Shown here piece after piece: positions 8,753-18,471 of a DNA stretch of 64,000 nucleotides. Position numbers and translations under genes: made by a program. Under the pieces are notes generated by a model. That model made no database searches and was not told the DNA's origin. It saw nothing but the letters and a program-made list of their open reading frames with translations. Within the stretch, counting starts at the first letter, position 1; the number at the start of each line of letters is the position of its first letter. The DNA comes from GCA-2733415 sp964276095 (GTDB taxonomy: Bacteria; Bacteroidota; Bacteroidia; Flavobacteriales; Flavobacteriaceae): NCBI GenBank assembly GCA_964276095.1, contig CAXYDR010000003.1, forward strand, positions 1,178,001-1,242,000, written 5' to 3'.

Positions 8753-8780
8753 AATCCTCATCAGTTGATGAGGATTTTTT
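8753..8780 (+). terminator. Rho-independent terminator after the AhpD-like gene
   Basis: An 11-bp perfect stem (AATCCTCATCA / TGATGAGGATT) with a 2-nt loop is followed by a T run, 30 bp after the stop codon. Confidence 0.85.
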
Positions 8781-8868
8781 ATTTAATTTTTGTTTAATAT
8801 GTTAAAAATCAGTAACTTGTACGCCCCTGTGATTTGCTTCCAGTTTTACAATCTTAATTTATATTTTT

Positions 8869-9231
8869 ATGGAACAGCCTACCCAATATTGGACAAATGA
8901 TGAATTTTTAGCATACACTTTATTATATTCTGCCCATGCTGATTATTTTTTTGATGATGAAGAAAAAGATTTAATCCTCTCGAAAATTAATAACAATATT
9001 TACGAAAATATTCTAAAGGAATTGTCAAAAGATAATGACTACCAGAGTTTACAGAAAATTTTAGCTTACACTCAAGAACACAAATTCAATAACAATGAAG
9101 TAGACTTATTACTTTATGAAATTGAATTGTTATTTATGTGTGATGGTGAATATGATATTTTAGAAAAAAATATGATGATGAATTTAACACATCTTTTAAA
9201 AGGTTCTAAAAATGCTGAATTAACGCATTAA
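8869..9231 (+). CDS. TerB-like helical protein of unknown function
   Basis: 120 residues, acidic and all-helical by composition, with no signal peptide. Segments such as ADYFFDDEEKDLIL and DGEYDILEKNMMMNL resemble the TerB/tellurite-resistance helical-bundle fold, in which acidic residues bind divalent metal. This is a resemblance, not a firm assignment, and no partner gene of a ter operon is nearby. It converges on the DUF4837 gene with 2 bp between stops. Confidence 0.65.
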   Translation: MEQPTQYWTNDEFLAYTLLYSAHADYFFDDEEKDLILSKINNNIYENILKELSKDNDYQSLQKILAYTQEHKFNNNEVDLLLYEIELLFMCDGEYDILEKNMMMNLTHLLKGSKNAELTH

Positions 9232-9233
9232 AC

Positions 9234-10214
9234 CTATTTAATTGTAATAGATCTAATCATCGATTCTAACTCAAACATATAATCTCTTTTAGCAATTTGA
9301 GGAGCATACGTAAATCCTTCTAATATCAACTGGCGGTTGTTTTTTTTATCATCAATAATATAGTTGATAAATGGTCCTGCCATATAATCGTTTTTCACAT
9401 CCCAAACTCCACGAGTTTCTAATACAGACTTACCGTCTATTGTTGTTTTTCCTAAGTATGGAGAAAATGCTTTTTCAGTTATCATGTATGATCCCTTTGT
9501 TTGTCCTTGTATGTGAGTTTTGCCAATTGAATCACGTAGTTTCACAATATTATTAATTGCCAAACTATCCTTTTCAATTGTTCCGTAAGGCATTTCATAA
9601 ATCATTAAATTCATGTCTCCATTTTTAATGTCTTTACGCAACCATACAAAGTCATCTGTTTTCTTCGCTATTCTATAACTAAATAATACGGTTAAATCTA
9701 TCCCAAATATATCCGACACTTCCTCAATATCTAATTGATTTTTTGCCATTTCTTGAACTTTATGAGCTACCTCAGTTTCTTTCACTTTATCAATCATTAA
9801 TCTGGTGTTTTCTTTTAAAACACTTATTAATTCTTCATTGTTTTCTCCAGAAACTACAATCCCTAATTGAGGTGATGCATATACGTCCTTTATGAACTTG
9901 ATTCCTTTAGGAGCGCCTTTTTTTAACTCTACAAACGTTCTACTTTTTTTAACAAAATCATGAAATGCCTTCGGCTTCATTTGTTTTAAGGTAAAAATAG
10001 GTTCCTCTTGAGGTAAACCGTAAACAGGTGCTGCAAAAATAGTTCTCGTAGCGTCTCCAACTTCACCATTCCATAAACTATCATCAGACACAATAGTTAA
10101 CATATTTGTAGTACCTCCAGATGATGGTAAATAGCGTTTATCTTTTTTAGACTCTTCATTACAAGAAAAAAGAAATAACGAAAGTAATATAATAAGAATG
10201 TTTTTGTATGACAT
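9234..10214 (-). CDS. DUF4837 family lipoprotein
   Basis: 326 residues. The signal sequence ends in LFLFSC (Cys18), a lipobox, so the mature protein is membrane anchored. The SSGGTTNMLTIVSDDSLWNGEVGD start and the GDATRTIFAAPVYGLPQEEP segment are typical of DUF4837, a Bacteroidota-specific family of unknown role. No catalytic residues are recognised. It lies 182 bp downstream of the MltD-like gene on the same strand, so it may share its transcript; both are envelope proteins. Confidence 0.82.
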   Translation of the reverse strand: MSYKNILIILLSLFLFSCNEESKKDKRYLPSSGGTTNMLTIVSDDSLWNGEVGDATRTIFAAPVYGLPQEEPIFTLKQMKPKAFHDFVKKSRTFVELKKGAPKGIKFIKDVYASPQLGIVVSGENNEELISVLKENTRLMIDKVKETEVAHKVQEMAKNQLDIEEVSDIFGIDLTVLFSYRIAKKTDDFVWLRKDIKNGDMNLMIYEMPYGTIEKDSLAINNIVKLRDSIGKTHIQGQTKGSYMITEKAFSPYLGKTTIDGKSVLETRGVWDVKNDYMAGPFINYIIDDKKNNRQLILEGFTYAPQIAKRDYMFELESMIRSITIK

Positions 10215-10396
10215 ATTTTTTTATTGAATCCCACCAATGGGTTTAACTTCCTGAGGCTAACCTACAATGGAAAATGTTATTATTAATTCATCCCTCATGT
10301 GCTTGCGCCCAAGGTATTGATTTCATTTTTATACTCTCAAACTCTATACCAAAATATATTTTTTTAAAGTATTGTCAATAGAAATTTATTTGAGAT

Positions 10397-12052
10397 TTAC
10401 CCTTTTGGGATTTTTAAAACCATTCCTGGTTTTAAACCTGAATTGGATAAGTTATTGTGTGTTTTTATATTCTCGGCAGATACTCCTGAGTATTTTTTAG
10501 CAATACCATACAAAGTATCTCCTTGTTTAACCTTATAACTTCCAACAGTTTTCATTTTAGAAGAAGCCTTTTTAGATGATTTTTTTACCGTTTTTTTAGC
10601 AACAACTTTTTGTGGATATCTTGGGTAAATAATTAATCGCTGCCCAATCTTTAAACTATTAGATCGCAAACCATTCCATCTTTTTATGGAACTAACTTTT
10701 ACGCCATATCTTTTAGCTACTTTACCTAAAAAGTCCCCTGAACGTACTCTATAACGAATTCTGTTTGATGTTTTTACTAATTCTGGTAAGGGCTTTTCAC
10801 GTTTATTAAACTCCTTGTCTGCATAAGCATAAATAGCTTCCTCATGGGTTATAAATTTACCTATATGTGTTTTTGGTAATCGTATTAGATAATTTTCTCC
10901 TTTTATTACAGGGATGATATCCATTTTATACGACGGATTCATAAACTGAAGGTCCTCCATCTTTATTTCTAGCAATTCAGAAACATGTTTTAAAGCAAGT
11001 TTCTTCTTAACACGAATCGTATCCACTTCAAAATATTGATACTCTGGAATTTGTGGCCTTAAGTTATGCTCCTTTGCAAATTCAAAAACATACATTGTTG
11101 CTTGAAATATAGGAACATATCCAGCGGTTTCACGAGGTAAAAAAGAACGGATATTCCAATAATTTTTATTTCCTCCAGAGCGACGAATCGCTTTCGATAC
11201 ATTTCCAGGACCTGAGTTATAAGATGCTAAAGCTAAATCCCAGTCATTAAAACGATTATATACTCGAGTTAAATATTCACAAGCTGCCTTAGTTGATTTA
11301 TCCAAATCACTACGTTCATCAACATATGAATTAACATTTAACCCATGCTCTTTACCTGTTGCATACATAAATTGCCACAAACCTGTTGCCCCAACTCGTG
11401 ATTTTGCTCTTGGCTTTAAAGCAGACTCAACAATAGCTAAATACTTTAATTCTAAAGGCATATTATGTGCATCCAATTCTTTTTCAAAATGAGGGAAATA
11501 ATAGGTGCTTAATGCCATTAAACGTTCTAATGTATTTTGACGATTCTTTAAAAAACGTTTGATAACGCTTTCTAGAATAGGGTTGTACTCAATATTAAAA
11601 GGAGTTCTATCATTCAATCGTTTTAGACGAGCTATTAAGGTATCTTTAGATAATTCTGGGTAATAAATAGTATCCGCTTTTATGTTTTTTCTAACATGAT
11701 GAATAGAATCGTATAAATCATTACTATATAATTCTTTTAACCACAAGCTATCAATTTTACTTGCATAAGCGTAATCTGGTTTTTCTTTAATTGTCTCTTT
11801 TAATTTAAAAAAAGCCAACTGTAAAGAATCTTTTTTTATGGTATCAGATTCAATAGTTTTGAGAGAATGGCTCTCTACAGAAGTAATAGTGTCTTTTTTT
11901 ATTACTAAAGAATCTTTAACTACTTCTGTTAGTTGAGTTTTTACACTATCAACTACTTTCTTTGTTATTGAAGTTGTTTCAATAATTTCTTCTTGAGCTG
12001 AAGCTATTGCTACTAAAAAAAAGAAACTAATTTTTATATATTTTAAAATCAT
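10397..12052 (-). CDS. mltD: Membrane-bound lytic transglycosylase D type, with two LysM domains
   Basis: 551 residues. A signal peptide (cut after ASAQ, residue 20) is followed by a Lys/Asp/Ser-rich linker (20-150), then a transglycosylase SLT domain with catalytic Glu209 in IVESALKPRAKSR, GATGLWQFM and LASYNSGPGNV. Two LysM domains close the protein (about 430-476 and 504-549). It cleaves peptidoglycan between MurNAc and GlcNAc in the periplasm, forming 1,6-anhydro ends. The signal has no obvious lipobox cysteine, unlike E. coli MltD. Confidence 0.93.
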   Translation of the reverse strand: MILKYIKISFFFLVAIASAQEEIIETTSITKKVVDSVKTQLTEVVKDSLVIKKDTITSVESHSLKTIESDTIKKDSLQLAFFKLKETIKEKPDYAYASKIDSLWLKELYSNDLYDSIHHVRKNIKADTIYYPELSKDTLIARLKRLNDRTPFNIEYNPILESVIKRFLKNRQNTLERLMALSTYYFPHFEKELDAHNMPLELKYLAIVESALKPRAKSRVGATGLWQFMYATGKEHGLNVNSYVDERSDLDKSTKAACEYLTRVYNRFNDWDLALASYNSGPGNVSKAIRRSGGNKNYWNIRSFLPRETAGYVPIFQATMYVFEFAKEHNLRPQIPEYQYFEVDTIRVKKKLALKHVSELLEIKMEDLQFMNPSYKMDIIPVIKGENYLIRLPKTHIGKFITHEEAIYAYADKEFNKREKPLPELVKTSNRIRYRVRSGDFLGKVAKRYGVKVSSIKRWNGLRSNSLKIGQRLIIYPRYPQKVVAKKTVKKSSKKASSKMKTVGSYKVKQGDTLYGIAKKYSGVSAENIKTHNNLSNSGLKPGMVLKIPKG

Positions 12053-12533
12053 GATAGTTGGCTAATATTGATATTACAACGATATTATTGCTAAAATAGT
12101 GTTTCTTTTTAACCTTTATGACTTCGTTTTCCTAAATTAACATCTAATTTAGTAGCTTAAATTAGTCTGTATATCACCAATCTTACTTGATAAAAAACAA
12201 AAATTAATTATTCCGTGTCACATTTAAATTTGTTTTTAACTTGAAAATATTAACTATATAAAGCAAACCCTTATACTACCTGTATTTATATTTAGTTAAT
12301 TACTCCCTTCTTGCTTTATATTTCTTATTTTGTACGCTAATTTTCATTTTTCATAAAATGTGGTTTTAGGTTTCCATTAGGAATATTTAATATTAGCTGT
12401 TTATATTTTATGAAAAAGTACATTTTATTGTAAATCCAGTCTCCGTAAATGAGATAGAAATACACATCGTTAATAACAATATTCTTTTTAATAAATCCTT
12501 AATTGTAATCATACAATAAAACTTTATTTCCTT
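12053..12533. other. Divergent intergenic region, nothing recognised
   Basis: 481 bp of AT-rich DNA between mltD (minus) and the LtaS-type gene (plus). It must hold both promoters. I see no exact TANNTTTG with a well placed TTG, no hairpin with a T run, and no convincing small reading frame. Confidence 0.5.
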
Positions 12534-14471
12534 ATGAAAAAGCTCATGTTTTTAAAACCTATATTTATCTATTTTATTATAGGCCTATTAATTACCACCT
12601 TAAGTCGTCTTTTTTTATTCATCCTTTTTAATGATAGAATATCTATAATTGAAAATTATGGTTATTTATTTCCAATAGGTATTAGATTTGACTTAATTGT
12701 ATTGTGCTATACGGCTATACTACCAAGTTTTATAATACTCGTTTTACCTGATAAAATTGTAGCTAAATTAAGTAGAATTATTTCCGGGTACTTCATCGTA
12801 TTTCTTACAATACTTTTATTTTTAGAGTTAGCAACGCCTACCTTTATAAAGCAGTATGATACACGTCCAAACAGATTGTTTGTTGAATATTTAATGTACC
12901 CTAAAGAGGTGTTAGAAATGTTGTTTAAAGGTTATGGATGGGTTATTTTACTTGTAACTATTATTTTAGGGCTTCTAATTTATTTAGTAATTAAAAAAGG
13001 GAAAGGGTTGTTTGCTTATACAACAGGAACTCCTTTAAAGATAAAACTTATGGCGTTTCCAGTAGTCTTTTTTTTACTATTCTTGGGAGCACGTTCTAGC
13101 CTCACATCAATTCGTCCTATAAATGCAAGTAATGCTGTTTTTTCAAAAGATCAACTCACGAATAGTATCGCATTAAATTCATTTTACACTGTTGGATTTT
13201 CTTTATACTCTCTTAAAAACGAAGAGGATATGGCAAAAATGTATGGAGGATTACCAAAAGAAGATGCTTTTAATCGTGTGAAAAAATATATGACATCTGA
13301 TGGTGTTATTGGTAATGAAATAGGCCCTTTACACCATTTACAGAAAAGCACACACAAAAGAGAAAAACCTTATAACTTAGTAGTTCTACTACAAGAGAGT
13401 ATTGGAGCAGAATATGTTGGTTGCTTGGGCGGATTACCTATAACTCCTAATATTGATGCCTTAGCAAAAGAAGGTATGTTATTTACCAATTTATACGCAA
13501 CAGGTACAAGAAGTGTTAGAGGTATTGAGGCTGTAACAACAGGTTTTCTCCCTTCTGCATCACGTAGTGTTGTTAAACTAGGTAAATCTCAGAATAACTT
13601 TTTCACATTAGCTAATGTGCTAAAACAAGAAGGGTATGCTACAAGTTTCGTTTATGGTGGTTCATCAAATTTCGATAATATGGCTTCTTTTTTTAATGGG
13701 AATGGTTACGAGAATATAATTGATGAGGAAGATTTTACCGATGAAGAAATTGCTTTTAAAGGAACTTGGGGAGTCTGTGATGAATCTCTTATGAAAAAAG
13801 CAAATAATCTATTTTCTTCGTATAAAGAAAAACCATTCTATTCTTTAGTGTTTTCAAGTTCAAATCACGATCCTTTTGAATTCCCTGACGGAAGAATTGA
13901 ACTACATGACAAACAAAAAAACACTGTAAATAATGCTATAAAATACGCCGATTATGCTTTGGGAGAATTCTTTGAAATGGCAAAAAAAGAAGCCTATTAT
14001 AAAAACACTGTGTTTATCATTATTGCTGACCATAACACCCGTACATGGGGTAATGATTTAATTCCTGTTAATAAATTCCATGTTCCTGCATTAATTATAG
14101 CTCCAAATATTGAGGGAAAAGTTAGCTATAATAAACTTATGAGTCAGATAGATATCCCTCCTACGTTACTTGATTTAATTGGTATGGATGTGCAATCACC
14201 TATGCCAGGTAGAAATATTTTTCAATTGAACGATTCTATTCCCGGAAGATCTATAATGCAATTTCATACTACAAATGCTTTTAGAAATGGTAATGATATG
14301 ATTGTATTGCAACCTAACTCTAAACCTATTCAATTTAAGGTAAATGAAAATGATGAAATGACTCCAGCTGATCTAGACCCTGAGTTAGCTAAAGATGCCT
14401 TAAGTCATATTATTTCAGCATCACATTTGTACAACGATAGAACATATAGCTTATCAGATAAGAACAAGTAA
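12534..14471 (+). CDS. LTA synthase family (LtaS-like) sulfatase, membrane phosphoglycerol/phosphoethanolamine transferase type
   Basis: 645 residues. Five membrane segments lie in the first 200 residues (around 8-32, 40-68, 78-100, 128-152 and 170-188). The extracellular sulfatase domain runs from about 280: metal-binding Glu in LLQESIGAEY, catalytic Thr in YATGTRSVRG, SSNHDPFEFP, and metal-binding Asp/His in IIADHNTR. In Gram-negatives such proteins modify envelope glycans or lipids rather than make lipoteichoic acid, so the substrate is unknown. It is a single gene, with a bidirectional hairpin downstream. Confidence 0.88.
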   Translation: MKKLMFLKPIFIYFIIGLLITTLSRLFLFILFNDRISIIENYGYLFPIGIRFDLIVLCYTAILPSFIILVLPDKIVAKLSRIISGYFIVFLTILLFLELATPTFIKQYDTRPNRLFVEYLMYPKEVLEMLFKGYGWVILLVTIILGLLIYLVIKKGKGLFAYTTGTPLKIKLMAFPVVFFLLFLGARSSLTSIRPINASNAVFSKDQLTNSIALNSFYTVGFSLYSLKNEEDMAKMYGGLPKEDAFNRVKKYMTSDGVIGNEIGPLHHLQKSTHKREKPYNLVVLLQESIGAEYVGCLGGLPITPNIDALAKEGMLFTNLYATGTRSVRGIEAVTTGFLPSASRSVVKLGKSQNNFFTLANVLKQEGYATSFVYGGSSNFDNMASFFNGNGYENIIDEEDFTDEEIAFKGTWGVCDESLMKKANNLFSSYKEKPFYSLVFSSSNHDPFEFPDGRIELHDKQKNTVNNAIKYADYALGEFFEMAKKEAYYKNTVFIIIADHNTRTWGNDLIPVNKFHVPALIIAPNIEGKVSYNKLMSQIDIPPTLLDLIGMDVQSPMPGRNIFQLNDSIPGRSIMQFHTTNAFRNGNDMIVLQPNSKPIQFKVNENDEMTPADLDPELAKDALSHIISASHLYNDRTYSLSDKNK

Positions 14472-14550
14472 TACTATTGTTCTGTTACAAAATACAGGTC
14501 CTCAATATAAAATACTTGATGAAACATATATACAATTTGTCTTTATAATT

Positions 14551-14585
14551 AATAAGCCCATAAGTAAATTACTTATGGGCTTATT
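14551..14585. terminator. Bidirectional terminator hairpin
   Basis: Perfect 15-bp arms (14551-14565 and 14571-14585, containing AATAAGCCCATAAGT) around a 5-nt loop lie between the convergent LtaS-like gene and the small minus-strand gene. Confidence 0.8.
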
Positions 14586-14607
14586 AATTATAATATCCGA
14601 TAATGGC

Positions 14608-14841
14608 TTATGTATTAGGCAACTCTCTCCAAAGTTTACTTTTATTATCCGATTTAGTAAACCCAGTAACATATTTGGTTGCAATACGCTGTACAAAACC
14701 CATTTTCTTTAATTCATTTGGCCTAAACTTATCAACTCTATGATCTTTAATACTCAATATAGATTCTCCTTGATAATCTTCTCTTCCCCAAGTACCTGGT
14801 CTTTTTAATTTGGAAAAAACTGTTCTAATTTTCTTTTTCAT
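14608..14841 (-). CDS. Small basic protein of unknown function
   Basis: 77 residues from the ATG at 14839-14841; an upstream in-frame ATG at 14892 would add 17 mostly hydrophobic residues, but MKKKIRTVFSKLKRP looks like the natural start. It is rich in Lys and Arg, with RPGTWGREDYQGES and KKMGFVQRIATKYVTGF segments and no signal peptide. I do not recognise it. A basic, compact protein could bind nucleic acid, but nothing shows that. It shares a bidirectional terminator with the LtaS-like gene. Confidence 0.6.
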   Translation of the reverse strand: MKKKIRTVFSKLKRPGTWGREDYQGESILSIKDHRVDKFRPNELKKMGFVQRIATKYVTGFTKSDNKSKLWRELPNT

Positions 14842-15160
14842 CTGTAAATTTTTTAATGTTAATAATGTTAGCATAAAATCACAAATAAGCATCCTCCTAT
14901 TGATTGAGAGCTGTTATCATGAATTTTCTATACCTTATTTATAGAATTTTAGACGTAAGAGTTAATGGGAGCTTACTAAAATACACTTTATTTAATTAAT
15001 AATCAACAGTTTATACAAAACATCTGTTTTACATAAAATAGGTTACTAAAGCATCTGTTAATTGTAATATTTCACAAACAAAACAAAACAAAAAGAATTA
15101 AGCTCGCCAATAGGAATAAAAACTAATAATTCTAAGCGTGAGTATCTAAAGCATTTTCAG

Positions 15161-15168
15161 TAATTTTG
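15161..15168 (+). promoter_or_regulatory. -7 element TAATTTTG for glnS
   Basis: TAATTTTG matches TANNTTTG and ends 18 nt before the glnS ATG at 15187. The -33 position has no clear TTG. Confidence 0.45.
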
Positions 15169-15186
15169 TGTTTCAAATTTTGAAGC

Positions 15187-17223
15187 ATGTCAGAAGAAAC
15201 AAAATCACTAAATTTCATTGAACAAATTATAGAAGACGATATAGCAAGTGGTTTATCTACCGATAAATTACATTTTCGTTTTCCACCTGAACCTAATGGA
15301 TACTTACATATTGGGCATGCCGCTGCAATTTGTTTGAATTTTGGTTTAGGAAAACGTTATAATGCACCTGTAAATCTTCGTTTTGACGATACTAATCCAG
15401 CAAAAGAAGAGCAAGAATATGTTGATGCTATTAAGAAAGATGTAGCTTGGTTAGGGTTTCAATGGACTAACGAATGTTATTCTTCTGATTATTTTCAACA
15501 ATTGCATGATTGGGCAGTTCTTCTAATTAAAAAAGGAGCAGCTTATGTAGATGGATTATCTGCTGAAGAAATGGCTGAACAAAAAGGAACACATTCAGAA
15601 CCTGGTGTTGAAAGTCCATATAGAAACAAATCTGTTGAAGAAAATTTAGCATTATTTGAGCAAATGAAAAATGGCGAATTTGATGAAGGAACCTATGCAT
15701 TGCGTGCTAAAATAGACATGACATCTTCTAATATGTTAATGCGTGATCCAATCATGTATCGTATTTTGAAGAAGGATCATCATAGAACTGGTAGTGATTG
15801 GTGTATATACCCAATGTACGACTGGACTCATGGTGAATCAGATTACTTAGAAGAGGTTTCTCACTCATTTTGTACTCTTGAATTTAAACCTCATCGTGAA
15901 TTATACGATTGGTTTTTAGATCAGGTTTATGACTCTGCTAATATTCGTCCAAAACAACGTGAATTTGCACGTCGTAATTTGAGTTATACTATCATGAGTA
16001 AACGTAAATTATTACGTTTAGTAGAAGATAAAATTGTTACTGGATGGGATGATCCAAGAATGCCTACTATTTCTGGTTTACGACGTAGAGGTTATACAGC
16101 TGCTGCAATTAGAAAATTTAGTGACGTATCCGGTATTTCTAAACGTGATAGTGTAACTGATGTTTCATTATTAGAATTTTGTATTCGTGAGGATTTAAAC
16201 AAAACGGCTACAAGAGTTATGGGTGTTATTGATCCCGTAAAATTAGTTATCACCAATTATCCAGATGGTAAGGAGGAATTTTTAATTGCTGATAACAACC
16301 CAGAGGAAGAAAACTCAGGAACTCATGAAGTGCCGTTTTCTAAAGAACTATATATTGAACGTGAAGATTTTAAAGAAGATGCTGGAAATAAATATTTCCG
16401 TTTGACTTTAGGGAAAGAAGTTCGTTTAAAAAATGCTTATATCATTAAAGGGGAATCCGTAGTTAAAGATGCTAACGGAACTATTACTGAAATACATTGT
16501 ACTGCTGATTTAGATTCTAGATCGGGGAGTGGTTCTGAAGCTAGCACACGTAGAGTTAAAGGAACTTTACATTGGGTTTCTATCAAACATGCGGTTAAAG
16601 CAGAAATAAGAGTCTATGACCGTTTGTTTTTAGATGAAGCACCAGATAGTCATAAAGACACTGATTTCATGCAATACATTAACCCAAAATCATTAGAAGT
16701 AATTAAAACTGCTTTTGTTGAACCATTTTTAGCCACTGCAACTGTTGGAACTGAATTTCAATTTCAACGTTTAGGTTATTTTAATGTGGATACTGATTCA
16801 TCTGCTGGTAATTTAGTTTTTAATAAAACTGTTGGTTTAAAAGATTCTTGGGCAAAGAAAAAGCCAGTGGTTTCAGATAAACCAAAACAAAATACTGAGG
16901 CTAAACCTCAACAGCAACAAGCTCAAAAAAACCCTATTAGTGAAATTAAGAAATTAGGAAAGAAGTATGCGAATTTGTCTGGACCAAAATTAGACGCTGC
17001 TAAAGCAAAAATATTAAAGTATGCTGAAGAAGTTTCTTATGAAGATTTAGAACCGTTGTTTGAAACACCTGCTAAAAAAGTAGGTATCCGTATTGCTACA
17101 GTTATTACTTTAGGCGTCTTATTACAAAAAGGACAAGAGCGTAATGAAGCTATTATTACATTTATTGATAGCGCAAAACAAGATAGTCATGAAATGATGA
17201 TTGAAGAGGTAAGTGCTCTTTAA
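15187..17223 (+). CDS. glnS: Glutamine--tRNA ligase with a C-terminal extension
   Basis: 678 residues, about 120 longer than E. coli GlnRS. The HIGH motif is HIGHA (41-45), the KMSKS-type motif is MSKRK (about residue 268), and the anticodon-binding beta-barrels follow to about residue 560. A Gln-rich linker (QQQQAQKNP) then leads to a helical tail (about 585-678). Bacteroidota GlnRS proteins are commonly annotated as GlnRS/YqeY fusions; the tail here is shorter than a full YqeY domain, so I only call it an extension. It charges tRNA-Gln in the cytosol. A strong terminator follows. Confidence 0.95.
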   Translation: MSEETKSLNFIEQIIEDDIASGLSTDKLHFRFPPEPNGYLHIGHAAAICLNFGLGKRYNAPVNLRFDDTNPAKEEQEYVDAIKKDVAWLGFQWTNECYSSDYFQQLHDWAVLLIKKGAAYVDGLSAEEMAEQKGTHSEPGVESPYRNKSVEENLALFEQMKNGEFDEGTYALRAKIDMTSSNMLMRDPIMYRILKKDHHRTGSDWCIYPMYDWTHGESDYLEEVSHSFCTLEFKPHRELYDWFLDQVYDSANIRPKQREFARRNLSYTIMSKRKLLRLVEDKIVTGWDDPRMPTISGLRRRGYTAAAIRKFSDVSGISKRDSVTDVSLLEFCIREDLNKTATRVMGVIDPVKLVITNYPDGKEEFLIADNNPEEENSGTHEVPFSKELYIEREDFKEDAGNKYFRLTLGKEVRLKNAYIIKGESVVKDANGTITEIHCTADLDSRSGSGSEASTRRVKGTLHWVSIKHAVKAEIRVYDRLFLDEAPDSHKDTDFMQYINPKSLEVIKTAFVEPFLATATVGTEFQFQRLGYFNVDTDSSAGNLVFNKTVGLKDSWAKKKPVVSDKPKQNTEAKPQQQQAQKNPISEIKKLGKKYANLSGPKLDAAKAKILKYAEEVSYEDLEPLFETPAKKVGIRIATVITLGVLLQKGQERNEAIITFIDSAKQDSHEMMIEEVSAL

Positions 17224-17244
17224 TTAAAACATATAATATCAGTT

Positions 17245-17280
17245 AAAGCCGAAACTAATTTAATTAGTTTCGGCTTTTTT
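17245..17280 (+). terminator. Terminator after glnS
   Basis: A 16-bp perfect inverted repeat (AAAGCCGAAACTAATT and its complement) followed by a T run, 22 bp after the glnS stop. Confidence 0.85.
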
Positions 17281-17334
17281 ATTAAATAGAATTATCTTTA
17301 AAATTCGTTTAAAAAAAGCAACAAACTAACTCTT

Positions 17335-18468
17335 ATGAAAAAATCAATATTCCTTTTTCTTTCCGTATTTGTATGCATTGGTTGTGCAACTAAAAAAACA
17401 ACACATAAAACGACTTCTATCTCCTTTCAAAATGTTTTAGATTCTATTTATAAAACTAATCCAGATGCAAAAGGATTGTTAGTTCATATAGAAGCTCCTG
17501 ATAAAAATATCTCTTGGAGTGGAGCTGTAGGGTACTCTGATTATAAAACCAAAACACCTTTACAAAAAGAACAACCTGGTTTAATTGCAAGCAGTATAAA
17601 AACTTATGTAGCTGCTGCTATTTTACGATTGGTAGAAGAAGGCTCTATTACAATAGATGATTCCATTGATGGCTTAATTTCATCAAAATCTAAGAGGTTT
17701 TTATTATCAGATGGCTATGATCTAAAAACAATTAAAATCAAACATTTATTATCTCATACCAGCGGTATTGAAGATTATGTAAGTAAAAATAATGTAGATC
17801 GGTATTTTGATTTTATCACTGCTCATAAAAAATATAGATGGACTCGTGATGAGCAAATTAAAATAACGGTAGAGTGGGGGAATCCATTAGGAAAAGCAGG
17901 CGAGGTATTTAATTATGCTGATGCTAATTTCTTGTTAGCGACAGAAATCATTGAAAGTGTTACTAAAAAGCCTTTTTACATCGCTATGAGGGAATTACTT
18001 AACTATGATGAGTTAGGCATTAAAAACACTTGGCAGTATACCTTAGAGGACATCCCTGCAAACACAAAAGCACTAACGCATCAATACTGCGGTAAATATC
18101 AATGGGATTCTTATGACATTGACCCTTCTTTCGATTTATATGGTGGTGGTGGAATTGCATGTACTAGTAAAGATTTAGCTTTGTTTTCTTATCACTTTTT
18201 TAATAATCATATTGTAAAAAAAGAAGCTGTAAAAGACTTAATATTTACAGAAATTACAACAAAAGATGGTAAAACAAATAACTATTACTTAGGGCTTTCA
18301 AAGTCAACCATTAATGGATTAAATGCTTATGGTCATGGGGGTTTTTGGGCCACTACTGTACAATATATCCCTAAATTAAATACATCAATAGCAGTGTTTG
18401 TTCTTGAAAAAGATCATAAAAATTTAAGGAAGGATATTTTAGAAATCTTAGTAAAAGAGTTACAATAA
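17335..18468 (+). CDS. Serine hydrolase, beta-lactamase/D-Ala-D-Ala carboxypeptidase family lipoprotein
   Basis: 377 residues. A lipobox (VCIGC, Cys17) anchors it to the envelope. The penicillin-binding-type motifs are SxxK with Ser86 and Lys89 (IASSIKTY), YAD in EVFNYADANF in place of YxN, and HGG in GHGGFWAT in place of KTG. Class C beta-lactamase-like proteins of this type cleave esters, peptides or D-amino-acid bonds; the YAD change is seen in esterase-like members. Substrate unknown. It ends 3 bp before an AraC/GyrI gene, so both are cotranscribed. Confidence 0.85.
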   Translation: MKKSIFLFLSVFVCIGCATKKTTHKTTSISFQNVLDSIYKTNPDAKGLLVHIEAPDKNISWSGAVGYSDYKTKTPLQKEQPGLIASSIKTYVAAAILRLVEEGSITIDDSIDGLISSKSKRFLLSDGYDLKTIKIKHLLSHTSGIEDYVSKNNVDRYFDFITAHKKYRWTRDEQIKITVEWGNPLGKAGEVFNYADANFLLATEIIESVTKKPFYIAMRELLNYDELGIKNTWQYTLEDIPANTKALTHQYCGKYQWDSYDIDPSFDLYGGGGIACTSKDLALFSYHFFNNHIVKKEAVKDLIFTEITTKDGKTNNYYLGLSKSTINGLNAYGHGGFWATTVQYIPKLNTSIAVFVLEKDHKNLRKDILEILVKELQ

Positions 18469-18471
18469 TCA

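Noticed and set aside
14502..14696. Minus-strand frame overlapping the small basic protein and terminator
   Set aside because: It spans the terminator hairpin and overlaps a better frame; no start signal.
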